NCBI RefSeq assembly: GCF_047974105.1
Contig: NZ_JBHYRS010000002.1
Coordinates: forward strand, 186,001 to 250,000
From: Mitsuokella sp047974105
GTDB lineage: Bacteria > Bacillota > Negativicutes > Selenomonadales > Selenomonadaceae
DNA length: 64,000 bases
Direction of reading: 5' to 3'
Shown here: in pieces, positions 35,015-43,733 of the stretch
Position numbering within the stretch: the first letter of the stretch is position 1
Layout of the letters: each line of letters begins with the position of its first letter
The notes under the pieces: generated by a model
Databases searched by the model: none
Told to the model about the DNA's origin: nothing
Seen by the model: only the letters and a program-made list of their open reading frames with translations
Position numbers and translations under genes: made by a program

Positions 35015-36388
35015 TCAATGCATGAACGGCAGTTTCGGAAGACCGAGGCCGCCGAGATTCGGCATGCCTTTCTTGCCCTTCTGCATCTTTTTCATTTTCT
35101 TCATCATCTTTTTCATTTCGCCGAACTGCTTTAAAAGCTTGTTAACGTCCTGCACGCGCGTGCCGGAGCCCATCGCGATGCGTTTGCGGCGGCTGCCGTT
35201 GATGATGTTGATGTTGGCGCGCTCTTTCGGTGTCATCGACTTGATGATGGCCTCAATCTGGCGCATTTCCTTGCCGTCGAGGTCGATGTCCTGACCGGCA
35301 AGCTGCTTTTTGAGCCCGCCCATGCCCGGAATCAGGCCGAGGATGTTGTCGAGCGAGCCGAGTTTCTTGACCTGCTGCATCTGCGAGAGGAAGTCATCGA
35401 GCGTGAACTCGTCCTTGCGAAGCTTCTTCTCCATCTTCTTGGCTTCTTCCATGTCGAAAGTCGCCTGAGCCTTTTCGACGAGCGACAGGACATCGCCCAT
35501 GCCGAGGATGCGCGAGGCCATGCGGTCTGGATGGAATGGCTCGAGCGGCTCGAGCTTCTCGCCAAGACCGATGAACTTAATCGGTACGCCGGTGACGGCT
35601 TTGACGGAAAGTGCGGCACCGCCGCGGGCATCGCCGTCGAGCTTCGTCATGACGACGCCGTCGAGGCCGAGCGTCTCGTTGAACGTCTGTGCGACATTGA
35701 CGGATTCCTGACCGGTCATCGCGTCGACGACGAGCAGGATTTCATGCGGATGAACCTCGGACTTGATGTCCTTAAGCTCCTGCATGAGTTTTTCGTCAAT
35801 CTGCAGGCGGCCGGCCGTATCGATGATGACGACATCGCAGGCATGCGACTGCGAGTAGTCAATCGAGCTTTTCGCAATCGTCACGGCATCCGTGCCCTGC
35901 TCCATCGAGAAGACGGGGATGTCTAATTGTTTGCCGAGGACCTGCAGCTGCGTGATGGCGGCCGGACGATAAATATCGGCGGCGACGAGCAGCGGACGCT
36001 TGCCCTGTTTCTTGAGGGCCAGGCCGAGCTTGCCGGCAGACGTCGTCTTGCCGGCGCCCTGCAGACCCACCATCATGATGATTGTCGGAGGCTTCGGGCT
36101 CATGTTGATGCGGCTCTGTGTGCCGCCCATGAGCTTCGTGAGCTCTTCATCGACAATCTTGATGACGACCTGTGCCGGCGTCAGCGTCTCGAGGACATCC
36201 TGACCAATCGCGCGTTCCTTGACGGTCTTGATGAACTGTTTGACTACTTTAAAGTTGACATCGGCTTCGAGCAGAGCCATGCGCACATCGCGCATCGCTT
36301 CATTGACATCGTCCTCCGTCAGCTTGCCATGGCCGCGAAGTTTCTTGAAAGTCGCCTGAAGCCTGTCCGATAAGCTTTCAAAAATCAC
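35015..36388 (-). CDS. ffh: Signal recognition particle protein Ffh
   Basis: GTPase that targets nascent membrane proteins to the translocon with 4.5S RNA. The 457 residues have the N domain, the G domain with GLQGAGKTTSAGKLG near 105, DTAGRLQIDE near 190 and TKLDGDARGGAALS near 247, and a methionine-rich M domain (about 300-457) ending in runs such as MKKMMKKMKKMQ. It follows ylxM by 61 bp. Confidence 0.97.
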   Translation of the reverse strand: MIFESLSDRLQATFKKLRGHGKLTEDDVNEAMRDVRMALLEADVNFKVVKQFIKTVKERAIGQDVLETLTPAQVVIKIVDEELTKLMGGTQSRINMSPKPPTIIMMVGLQGAGKTTSAGKLGLALKKQGKRPLLVAADIYRPAAITQLQVLGKQLDIPVFSMEQGTDAVTIAKSSIDYSQSHACDVVIIDTAGRLQIDEKLMQELKDIKSEVHPHEILLVVDAMTGQESVNVAQTFNETLGLDGVVMTKLDGDARGGAALSVKAVTGVPIKFIGLGEKLEPLEPFHPDRMASRILGMGDVLSLVEKAQATFDMEEAKKMEKKLRKDEFTLDDFLSQMQQVKKLGSLDNILGLIPGMGGLKKQLAGQDIDLDGKEMRQIEAIIKSMTPKERANINIINGSRRKRIAMGSGTRVQDVNKLLKQFGEMKKMMKKMKKMQKGKKGMPNLGGLGLPKLPFMH

Positions 36389-36449
36389 AAATCATACCTC
36401 CTGGCCACTTCTGAAACTTACTGCTGGACTTTTGCGGCAGGAGAATCTC

Positions 36450-36815
36450 TCAATTCCCCTGCGACAGAGCGGTGCTGCTGCCGAGAAGCGGCACAAGGCG
36501 CGCGAGGACATCGTCAACCGTCTGGCTGTTTTTTTCCGTCCTGAGTCCTTGAATGCTCTTGCAGGCAGCGGCCAGCACGGCGCGTTCCCGCTGATACCGC
36601 GCGACCAGCCCGAGCTTCTCTTCGTAAGATTCCATGGCCTTTTCAGAGCGATGGATGTTGTCGTAGACGGCCTGACGGGATATCCCGAGTTCTTCGCCAA
36701 TCTCCGACAGGGAAAAATCCTCAAAGAGATGCATCTTGAGGCATTCCTGCTGCTTCTCTGTCAAGAGCGCCCCGTAAAAGTCAAACAGCGCCGACAAATA
36801 TAAAAGCTGCTCCAT
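36450..36815 (-). CDS. ylxM: YlxM/p13-like helix-turn-helix protein
   Basis: Conserved Firmicutes partner of Ffh and FtsY. The 121-residue protein has a sigma-70 region-4-like helix-turn-helix (FSLSEIGEELGISRQAVYDN, about 34-53). It is first in the ylxM-ffh-rpsP-khpA transcript, behind a perfect consensus promoter. Confidence 0.92.
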   Translation of the reverse strand: MEQLLYLSALFDFYGALLTEKQQECLKMHLFEDFSLSEIGEELGISRQAVYDNIHRSEKAMESYEEKLGLVARYQRERAVLAAACKSIQGLRTEKNSQTVDDVLARLVPLLGSSTALSQGN

Positions 36816-36854
36816 CCTGCCCCACCTTAATCATAATATCGTGCCAAGGCTTTT

Positions 36855-36901
36855 TGCTTGACATACGTTATTATAGCGGAGCCTGCAGGCTCTGTCAAGC
36901 A
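36855..36901 (-). promoter_or_regulatory. Consensus promoter of ylxM-ffh with palindromic operator-like elements
   Basis: Minus strand: -35 TTGACA (36898-36893), 17 bp, -10 TATAAT (36875-36870), both hexamers perfect. The spacer contains the 14-bp palindrome GAGCCTGCAGGCTC (36879-36892), and the whole promoter is flanked by the 9-bp inverted repeat TGCTTGACA/TGTCAAGCA (36855-36863 and 36893-36901). Confidence 0.8.
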
Positions 36902-36929
36902 TTTTTCCTTGTCACAATAAAAAAAGTCA

Positions 36930-36967
36930 AAAAAAGACTGCCGCGAAAGTCAGATTCGCAGCAGTCT
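36930..36967 (-). terminator. Terminator downstream of murB and its repeat
   Basis: 13-bp stem AGACTGCTGCGAA / TTCGCGGCAGTCT (one T-G) followed by seven T on the minus strand. Confidence 0.85.
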
Positions 36968-36986
36968 CCGAAATTTTCTATGTATC

Positions 36987-37062
36987 GAGGTGCCCTTGGG
37001 ACATAGCCAACGCTACGCGCAGCAGGCTGAAGCTTCGCTTATGGCTATACCCCAATGGCCTT
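36987..37062 (-). repeat. Dispersed palindromic repeat, short form, downstream of murB
   Basis: Arms TTGGGACATAGCC and GGCTATACCCCAA flank the core AACGCTACGCGCAGCAGG then CTGAAGCTTC. Same orientation as the copy at 25011. Confidence 0.85.
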
Positions 37063-37124
37063 ACTTCTCAGCCACTCAGTTGCCTAGGTGCTTGGGCTAT
37101 CAGATTTTCTGAATAAGAACCATA

Positions 37125-38042
37125 TCAGGCTTCACCGATGATACGGACTTCCGGGTGCAGCATGACGCCGTGCTTGGCGTAGACGCGCTGCTGGACCTCG
37201 TGAATGAGGCCGCGGACGTCGGCTGCCGTGGCCTCGCCCGTCGCGTTGACGACAAAACCCGCGTGTTTCGTCGAGACCTGCGCGCCGCCGACCTGCAGGC
37301 CCTTGAGACCCGTTTCCTGAATCAGGGTGCCGGCAAAATAGCCTTTCGGGCGCTTGAACGTGCTGCCCGCACTCGGCATCTCGAGCGGCTGCTTGCTCTC
37401 GCGGCGCTCGGTGAAGTCGTCCATCTTCGCGCGGATGGCCTTCATGTCGCCCTCTTTTAAGAGCAGCTCGACTTCGACGATGGCCTCGCCGTTGTCCTGG
37501 AAGCGGCTGTGGCGGTAGCCGAGTTCGAGTTCATCGCGGCTGTACGTGTGGATCTTGCCCTCGCGGTCGACCGTGCGCACGACGTCGGCGACATTCTTCA
37601 TCTCACCGTCATAGGCGCCGGCGTTCATGAAAATCGCACCGCCGATGCTGCCCGGAATGCCGCAGGCGAATTCGAGGCCCGTAAGGCCATTCTGGGCGGC
37701 AGCTTCCGAGACGTCCTTTAAAAGTGCGCCGGCACCCGCGATGATGCGGTTTCCTTCGTGGCGGATTTTGGCCATCGGGCGCGCAAATTTCACGACGACA
37801 CCGCGGATGCCCTTGTCCTGTACGAGCACATTCGAGCCATTGCCGAGAATCGTCAGCGGCAGCTTGTACTCGTGCACGAGCGCAAGCACCTTCTCTGTTT
37901 CCTCAAGTGAAGCGGGGAAAATCAGGCAGTCCGCCGGGCCGCCAATCTTGAACGTCGTATGCAGCTTCATCGGCTCATCGAGACGAAAGCGGTTCGGCTC
38001 GACAAAGGCCCTGCATTTTTCTACAAAATTCTTATCGATCAT
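37125..38042 (-). CDS. murB: UDP-N-acetylenolpyruvoylglucosamine reductase MurB
   Basis: FAD/NADPH enzyme making UDP-MurNAc for peptidoglycan. The 305-residue type II form contains FKIGGPADCLIFP, GNGSNVLVQDKGIRG near residue 80, CGIPGSIGGAIFMNAGAYDG near 130 and SAGSTFKRPKG with the catalytic Ser near 230. A single gene behind its own promoter region; a repeat and terminator follow. Confidence 0.95.
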   Translation of the reverse strand: MIDKNFVEKCRAFVEPNRFRLDEPMKLHTTFKIGGPADCLIFPASLEETEKVLALVHEYKLPLTILGNGSNVLVQDKGIRGVVVKFARPMAKIRHEGNRIIAGAGALLKDVSEAAAQNGLTGLEFACGIPGSIGGAIFMNAGAYDGEMKNVADVVRTVDREGKIHTYSRDELELGYRHSRFQDNGEAIVEVELLLKEGDMKAIRAKMDDFTERRESKQPLEMPSAGSTFKRPKGYFAGTLIQETGLKGLQVGGAQVSTKHAGFVVNATGEATAADVRGLIHEVQQRVYAKHGVMLHPEVRIIGEA

Positions 38043-38116
38043 CTATCGTCATCCTATCTTTTTCTGTAACAAAAGCCTTTTCCTTCTATTATAATAGCGT
38101 ATCCCCGAGGAAAAGA

Positions 38117-38599
38117 CTAGATATGAAGTCCCGGCCCCTCTTCTGCGAGGTTCGCGAAGTCGAGCTGGCGCATGGCCTCGTAGGCCACGACGGCCACGGA
38201 GTTCGAGAGGTTCAGCGAACGTGCCTGTGCAATCATCGGAATGCGCACGCAGCGGTCCCAGTTGGCCTTGAGAATGGTCTCGGGGATGCCCGCGGATTCC
38301 TTGCCAAAGACCAGCATGTCATTCATCGTATACGAGACTTCCGTATACGAACGCGGGGCCTTCGTCGAGAGATAATAAAAATTATGGCCGGCGTAAAGTT
38401 TCTGGACCTCTTCAAAATTATCATGGTAATGGACCTTCACGAGCGGCCAGTAGTCAAGGCCGGCGCGCTTTAAGTGCTTGTCATCCGTCGAAAAGCCGAG
38501 CGGCCTTACGAGATGGAGCTCGATGCCCGTGCCGGCACAGAGACGCGCGATATTGCCCGTGTTGCCAGGGATTTCCGGTTCAATCAGTACGATATGCAA
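38117..38599 (-). CDS. trmL: tRNA (cytidine/uridine-34-2'-O)-methyltransferase TrmL
   Basis: SPOUT methyltransferase acting on the wobble base of certain tRNALeu. The 160 residues begin HIVLIEPEIPGNTGNIARLC and have the SAM-binding knot VFGKESAGIPE and SLNLSNSVAVVAYEA. A longer frame reaches 38638, but TTG at 38599 is eight bases after GAGGTG and gives the standard N-terminus, so I take it as the start. Confidence 0.93.
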   Translation of the reverse strand: MHIVLIEPEIPGNTGNIARLCAGTGIELHLVRPLGFSTDDKHLKRAGLDYWPLVKVHYHDNFEEVQKLYAGHNFYYLSTKAPRSYTEVSYTMNDMLVFGKESAGIPETILKANWDRCVRIPMIAQARSLNLSNSVAVVAYEAMRQLDFANLAEEGPGLHI

Positions 38600-38641
38600 T
38601 GGTGTTACACCTCGAATTAATCTAATTTTTATAACCACATT

Positions 38642-38670
38642 ATTATAGCGAATCCCGCCATAAATTACAA
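38642..38670 (-). promoter_or_regulatory. Sigma-A-type promoter for trmL
   Basis: Minus strand: -35 TTGTAA (38670-38665), 17 bp, -10 TATAAT (38647-38642). Confidence 0.65.
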
Positions 38671-38704
38671 GACTGCTTCCATTGTTGTACTTTTTAGGCC
38701 CTGT

Positions 38705-39133
38705 TCATTTGCTGACCATAAAAGGTCCTCGAATGACCTTGCCGCGCGTTTCCGCTTCTGCTGTTTCTCTTGTTTCTGTCGTTTCTGCCGATTTTGCGGT
38801 TTTGCGCATGTCGGCCCACTCCCTGCGGGGAGAACGGCCCGCGCCGGCCTGCAGGAGTTCGCTCATATTGAACTTCTGCAGCTGGCTCTTCAAGGTGCCG
38901 GTTTTGCGGGCACGGCGAAGCTTCTCCGCGAGCAGCATAAGGGCCCTGTCTTCGATTTCTGAGAGATTCGCATTGTGCTGGCGGCCGAGGCCGAGCTCAG
39001 ACGCGAGGCCGATCCTGCGCAGATAATCTCCGAGCACGCCGCGCGCAAAGGCAAAAGCCATGCGTTCATGAAGGCGGACTGCTGCACGTACCATGATTCC
39101 GTCCAACCGTCCATCGAAGTTTGCATGTTTCAT
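38705..39133 (-). CDS. Conserved hypothetical protein (142 aa)
   Basis: Not recognised. The N-terminal 95 residues are basic, alanine-rich and predicted helical (RAAVRLHERMAFAFARGVLG and similar). The C-terminal third is a low-complexity Glu/Thr/Ala stretch (SAETTETRETAEAETR) encoded by short imprecise DNA repeats. Starts at 39133 or 39136; AGGGGAG lies just upstream of both. A real gene is likely because of the ribosome-binding site, but function is unknown. Confidence 0.6.
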   Translation of the reverse strand: MKHANFDGRLDGIMVRAAVRLHERMAFAFARGVLGDYLRRIGLASELGLGRQHNANLSEIEDRALMLLAEKLRRARKTGTLKSQLQKFNMSELLQAGAGRSPRREWADMRKTAKSAETTETRETAEAETRGKVIRGPFMVSK

Positions 39134-39210
39134 CATAAACACTCCCCTTGATGAATCAGAATCATCTTTTTTGCAACGTTTTCCAATTTCTCTATTTCGT
39201 GCTGCAATGA

Positions 39211-39250
39211 AAAAAATCCTGCCGGAAATCTTTTTCTGACAGGATTTTTC
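39211..39250 (-). terminator. Terminator after the sensor kinase gene
   Basis: Minus strand AAATCCTG / CAGGATTT stem followed by TTTTT, 24 bp past the kinase stop. Confidence 0.65.
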
Positions 39251-39273
39251 TTATATTTATGCGGATTTCGTGC

Positions 39274-40578
39274 TTATTTCATTTTTGTGCGCAGTTCCAC
39301 AAAGAAGGTCGTGCCCTTGCCGAGTTCGCTCTGAATCCAGATGCGTCCCTTGTGCAGGTGGACGATTTCCTGCGCGATGGCGAGGCCGAGGCCGTTGCCG
39401 CCCATTTCGCGCGAACGGGCCTTGTCGACGCGGTAGAAGCGGTCAAAGACGCGGGCCTGGTCTTCTTTGGCGATGCCGATGCCCGTATCGCTGACGGCAA
39501 AACGGACCTTGCCCTTTTCCGTGTTTTCATAGCGCACGCGTACCTTGCCGCCCTCCGGCGTGTACTTGACGGCGTTGTCGACGAGAATCAGCACGAGCTG
39601 ACGGATTTTCTGCTCATCGGCCTGAATCTCGACCTTAGGCAGACGCGCGGCCTGCAGGTCAATCTTCTTCTGGTCGGCCAGAGGCTGCATGAGCCTTGCC
39701 GTCTGCTCGATGAGCGATGAGAGGTTGAATTTCTGCGGCTTGAGCTTCAGTGCCTTGTTGTCGCTGCGCGCCACGACTAAGAGGTCACTGACGAGCTTTG
39801 TCATCTTCTTGACCTCATCGCGCACGTCCTCAATGACCTGCTTTAAAAACGGCGACTGGATAGAGGGGTCGTTCTGCAAAAGGTCGGCCGAAGCCATGAC
39901 AACAGCTAAAGGCGTCCTGAGCTCATGCGAGGCATCGGCCGCAAACTGCCGCTGCTTTTCGTAAGCCTGTTTTAAGGGAATCATGGCCTTGCCTGACAAA
40001 ATGTGGCCGACGACCATCGCGATGAGCAGGGCGACGGCCCCGAGGAATGCCAGGGCATACGTCGCCTTTTCCATGCCGTTGTACATGGCCGTGACATCCT
40101 TGCCGACATAGACAGTCTGCGTGGCATTGCCCTCATCGTCGCGGACCTGCTGTGCCGTCATCATGATGCGCGCCTTGCGCGTGTTTTCCGTGCCCTGCTT
40201 GCTGTAGACCGTGACCTCGCCCGGCGTCACCTTGTTCTGCGCAATCGTGTCGAGGATAAAGGGCTCGATGCGAAACGATGCGCGGGCAAAGTTCAGGAGC
40301 CGCCCGTCCTCGTCAAAGACATAGAAAAACAGGCGGTCATTCGTGCTCTTGTAGGCAATCGTATCGTCGAGCACGATTTCCGGATGCTGGTTGAAATACT
40401 CCTGTGCCTCTGCGACATTGCTGGCCGTATCCTGAAGTTCGCGGGCCTGCTCCGACGTGATGGACCATTCCATCGTCTTATGCATCGCAAAAAGCAGGAC
40501 CACGAGGAAAATGATCATGACGATCGAGTACAGGATAGTCAGTTTGCGCCGGCTGCTGCCGAAGATATTCTGCGCCAT
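39274..40578 (-). CDS. Membrane-bound sensor histidine kinase
   Basis: Two-component sensor of 434 residues. Two membrane helices (about 12-30 and 175-195) enclose an extracytoplasmic sensing region. Next come the phospho-acceptor segment FAADASHELRTPLAVV (His near 222) and an ATPase domain with the N box DNAVKYTPEGG, the G1 box VSDTGIGIA and the G2 box NGLGLAIAQEIV. Its ATG overlaps the stop of the response regulator by one base. The signal is not readable from sequence. Confidence 0.93.
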   Translation of the reverse strand: MAQNIFGSSRRKLTILYSIVMIIFLVVLLFAMHKTMEWSITSEQARELQDTASNVAEAQEYFNQHPEIVLDDTIAYKSTNDRLFFYVFDEDGRLLNFARASFRIEPFILDTIAQNKVTPGEVTVYSKQGTENTRKARIMMTAQQVRDDEGNATQTVYVGKDVTAMYNGMEKATYALAFLGAVALLIAMVVGHILSGKAMIPLKQAYEKQRQFAADASHELRTPLAVVMASADLLQNDPSIQSPFLKQVIEDVRDEVKKMTKLVSDLLVVARSDNKALKLKPQKFNLSSLIEQTARLMQPLADQKKIDLQAARLPKVEIQADEQKIRQLVLILVDNAVKYTPEGGKVRVRYENTEKGKVRFAVSDTGIGIAKEDQARVFDRFYRVDKARSREMGGNGLGLAIAQEIVHLHKGRIWIQSELGKGTTFFVELRTKMK

Positions 40579-41255
40579 CAGCTCTTGGCCTCCAGTTTAT
40601 AGCCGACGCCGCGCACCGTCTTGATGACCGTGCCGCCGTCGCCGAGGTCGAGCTTTTTGCGCAGGATCTTCATGTACGAATCGATGTTGTTCGAGCTGAC
40701 ATCCGACTCGAGGCCCCAGATACGGTCGAGGATGATGTCGCGCGGCACGACGATGCCGATATTCTGCGCGAGCAGGTCAAAAATCTGGAATTCGCGCGGC
40801 GAGAGCTGGATGACCTTGTCCTTCTTTTTCAGGACCTTGGCCGTGCGGTTCAGCGTGAATTCGCCGACTTCCACGACATCCTGCTGGATTTTCTGCGTGC
40901 TGCGGCGGCCGAGGGCGCGCAGGCGGGCCATGAGCTCCGCAAATTCAAACGGCTTGACGAGATAATCGTCGGCACCGGCGTCGAGTCCCGTCACGCGGTC
41001 CTCGACGGAATCGCGCGCCGTCAGCATCAGAATGGCCTTTTCGTAGCCGTTCTTGCGCAGGCGGCTGCAGGCCTCGACGCCCGTCTCGCCCGGCATCATC
41101 CAATCGAGAATCAGGATGTCGTAATCCGTGTACATCGCGTATTCGTAAATATCGCTGCCGTTCGTCACCCATTCGACCTGAATGCCATTCTGTTCCAACA
41201 TATACTGGATAAGCTTTCCGAGACGCTTGTCGTCCTCTGCCAGCAAAACCCGCAT
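40578..41255 (-). CDS. OmpR/PhoB-family response regulator
   Basis: A 225-residue DNA-binding partner of the kinase. The receiver domain has LLAEDD at the N-terminus, the phosphorylated Asp in ILILDWMMPGETG near residue 51 and the conserved Lys in VKPFEFAEL. The C-terminal winged helix has LSPREFQIFDLL and IKTVRGVGYKLE. ATG at 41255 lies eight bases after GGGGAG and is preferred over an upstream in-frame ATG. Confidence 0.94.
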   Translation of the reverse strand: MRVLLAEDDKRLGKLIQYMLEQNGIQVEWVTNGSDIYEYAMYTDYDILILDWMMPGETGVEACSRLRKNGYEKAILMLTARDSVEDRVTGLDAGADDYLVKPFEFAELMARLRALGRRSTQKIQQDVVEVGEFTLNRTAKVLKKKDKVIQLSPREFQIFDLLAQNIGIVVPRDIILDRIWGLESDVSSNNIDSYMKILRKKLDLGDGGTVIKTVRGVGYKLEAKS

Positions 41256-41306
41256 CACAATCACTCCCCAAGATAATCATTCTTCTATTATATATACACG
41301 CCTTCT

Positions 41307-41350
41307 GTGAAAAAAGACTGAAGCCCTGAAAGCCATAGGGCCTTCAGGAC
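41307..41350 (-). terminator. Terminator after the EAL-domain gene
   Basis: Minus-strand CTGAAGGCCCT / AGGGCTTCAG stem followed by TCTTTTTT. Confidence 0.7.
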
Positions 41351-41365
41351 TTCAAAATTTACATA

Positions 41366-43516
41366 TTATATGCCGGCAGAAAGGGATTTTCCTGCCTGAG
41401 AAACATCGGCCGTGCCGTCTTGGAAGCGTTCGATGTATTCCGCAACGGGAATGGGCTGTGAGAAATAAAAGCCCTGAAAAATATCGCAGCCAATCGCCGT
41501 GAGGTCACGGACCTGCTGCTCCGTCTCCACGCCTTCGACGACTGTCGGCATGCCGAGCTCGCTGGCCAGCGCAATGACGGATTTTAAAATGATGCGGCTG
41601 CGCTCCTGATGCTCCGTCTTGTGCAGAAAGCCCATATCAATCTTTAAAATATCGGCCTGAATGTCCTTTAAAAAGCTCAGGCTCGAATAGCCGCTGCCAA
41701 AATCATCGATGGCGATGACAAAGCCGTATTCCTTGAGACGGCGTATCAGGGAAATCGCCTCTTTCGGCTTGTCCATGAAGACCGTCTCCGTGATTTCAAG
41801 CTCGAGTTTCTCAGGCGGAATCTCGTATTCCTCGACGAGGTCCGTGAAAATCCCATAAAGGTCCAGATAATACATATCCTTGACCGAGATATTGACGGAA
41901 ATATAGCGGTCCGCCAGTTCCGTATGCTGCCAGGACTTCAAAAGGCGGCAGGCCTCGCGCCAGACATAGTAGTCGAGCTGCCAGATTTTGCCGTGTTCTT
42001 CGAGAATCGGCACGAAGAGATTCGGCGGAATGATGCGGCCGTCCCCGCGGAGCCAGCGCGACAGGGCCTCAGCCCCAAGCACGCGGTGCGTCTTCGCGTC
42101 GACCTGTGCCTGCAGGAAAATCTGCACCTCGTCGTTCTTCAATGCATCTTCAAAGCGGCTCAGGATGGCGCGGTCGCGAATCCTGTTCGACATCATATTC
42201 TCCGAATACCAGACATAGCCGTTGCTCTCCTGCCCCTTCAGCATACTCGCGGCGAGAAATGCCCGGTCGCAGAGCACGGAAATCGGCGTCAGCGCATCTT
42301 CAATCCGGCAGATGCCGATGGTAATCTGCAGGTCAAAGCGGATTTCCCGCTGGCCGTGCACGATATTTTCAATTTCCTTCAGGAAAGCATCGGGGTCAAA
42401 GAGTTTATCCGGCACCATCATGGCAAAGCGGTCCGCGCGGATGCGGCCGTACGCCGTGCGCGTGTCGCCTCCATAGTGCTTGCGCAGCATCGCGCCCACG
42501 CGCATCAAAAGCTCATTGCCCTTTGTCATGCCGTAAAGGCCGTTCAAGAGCTTGAAATCACCGAAATTCGAGCAGACCATCAGGTATTTTTCGTCCGGAT
42601 ACTGCTCGAGATTCTTGCGGGCCTGACGGTAGAAACCGTATTTGTTGTAAATGCCCATGAGTCCGTCGTGCATCGTGCCAAAATGCTCGAGGTCCATATT
42701 CTTCTGGTCCTGCGTGCAGTCGCTGATGAGAAAGTACGTGCCAATATCCTTTCCCTGGGCATCGTTGAGCGGATACCGGCAGATTTGAAAGACAGCGGCA
42801 TCCGGCTTGCCGCCGTACTTTTGAATCCAGGTCGCCGCATCCGAAGAAGAAAACGTCCCCTGCTGGAACCATTCGCGCAGAATTTTGCCGAGCTTCTCCA
42901 AATCATCCTGCACGCCAAACAGGCGGAAGGCCTCGCTGTTCGCGTAAATGCACTCGTGCTCGAGATTAAACCAGATCATGCCGGTCGGCAGATTCTGCAT
43001 CAAGGTGCGCAGGGCCTCGGCAAACGATTGGGCGTCAATGCCCTCATGCAGCACAGCATGGTGATTGTCCTTGGTCATGCCCTTTCCCTTCTCGATGCGC
43101 AGCATCTCGATGACACACGGAAAAACCGCGCCGTCCTCGCGCAGAATCTCAATGAGCCGCGAGATGATGTAGTAAAGGTCCCCGTCCTTAATTTCGGTCT
43201 TGCGAAGTTCCATGCCCGTCTTCAGGGCCCGAAGGCTCGTGCAGTTGCGGCAGCGGTTCGTGCTGCGCCAGACGGAGTAACAGTTCGGCCCGTAATGATA
43301 CGAACGGTCTTTGCCGACCTGAAAGGTATGGCACTCCTCCGGATTCACCAGCCGGACTAAATCGTATTTTTTGCGCAAGGCTTCGAACTCTGCCTCGACA
43401 TCGCGTTCATGAATCTGCCTGTTCATGGGCGTCTCCCCCGCTCTCTGTTCTTCCTGCTGATTCTCTGCTATGTTATCTATGTTATCTTTTGCCTCTGTTT
43501 TATCCATCTCATCCAT
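41366..43516 (-). CDS. EAL-domain cyclic-di-GMP phosphodiesterase with PAS and degenerate GGDEF domains
   Basis: Probably hydrolyses c-di-GMP. Domains in order: a low-complexity start; a cysteine-bearing region with CYSVWRSTNRCRNC near residues 82-95; a PAS-like domain (about 165-270); a GGDEF-like domain whose signature is replaced by YGRIRADRFAMM near 360, so cyclase activity is unlikely; and an EAL domain (about 455-700). The EAL domain keeps GAEALSRW, the Asn in VNISVKDM, ELEITE, AIDDFGSGYSS, KIDMGF and VEGVE, so it should be active. Start: ATG 43516 gives 716 aa; an internal ATG at 43426 has a stronger ribosome-binding site (GGGGGAG) and would remove 30 low-complexity residues. The cysteine cluster may bind metal or an Fe-S cluster. 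Confidence 0.88.
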   Translation of the reverse strand: MDEMDKTEAKDNIDNIAENQQEEQRAGETPMNRQIHERDVEAEFEALRKKYDLVRLVNPEECHTFQVGKDRSYHYGPNCYSVWRSTNRCRNCTSLRALKTGMELRKTEIKDGDLYYIISRLIEILREDGAVFPCVIEMLRIEKGKGMTKDNHHAVLHEGIDAQSFAEALRTLMQNLPTGMIWFNLEHECIYANSEAFRLFGVQDDLEKLGKILREWFQQGTFSSSDAATWIQKYGGKPDAAVFQICRYPLNDAQGKDIGTYFLISDCTQDQKNMDLEHFGTMHDGLMGIYNKYGFYRQARKNLEQYPDEKYLMVCSNFGDFKLLNGLYGMTKGNELLMRVGAMLRKHYGGDTRTAYGRIRADRFAMMVPDKLFDPDAFLKEIENIVHGQREIRFDLQITIGICRIEDALTPISVLCDRAFLAASMLKGQESNGYVWYSENMMSNRIRDRAILSRFEDALKNDEVQIFLQAQVDAKTHRVLGAEALSRWLRGDGRIIPPNLFVPILEEHGKIWQLDYYVWREACRLLKSWQHTELADRYISVNISVKDMYYLDLYGIFTDLVEEYEIPPEKLELEITETVFMDKPKEAISLIRRLKEYGFVIAIDDFGSGYSSLSFLKDIQADILKIDMGFLHKTEHQERSRIILKSVIALASELGMPTVVEGVETEQQVRDLTAIGCDIFQGFYFSQPIPVAEYIERFQDGTADVSQAGKSLSAGI

Positions 43517-43677
43517 GTTAACGCATCCCCAAACAGGCCATGCAGTCTCTTAAACATCCCCAAATAAAAGAAACCGTACCTCATGGCAAAGATTTCATTC
43601 TTTCATTATAAAATTCATATATATTACAATTCGTTCTTTCAATTCGTTCTTTCCTGCAGAAATCCTGCCTTTTATGC

Positions 43678-43714
43678 AAAAAAAGCAGGCCACCTTCAGC
43701 AATGGCCTGCTTTG
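43678..43714 (-). terminator. Terminator after the MFS transporter gene
   Basis: Minus strand AAAGCAGGCCA / TGGCCTGCTTT stem with a run of seven T after it. Confidence 0.85.
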
Positions 43715-43733
43715 TGCCGTTTCTATATTGATT

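Larger units (their letters stand above)
36816..37124. other. 309-bp intergenic region between ylxM and murB
   Basis: Contains the ylxM promoter/operator (36855-36901), the murB terminator (36930-36967) and a short dispersed repeat (36987-37062). No gene is supported. Confidence 0.75.
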
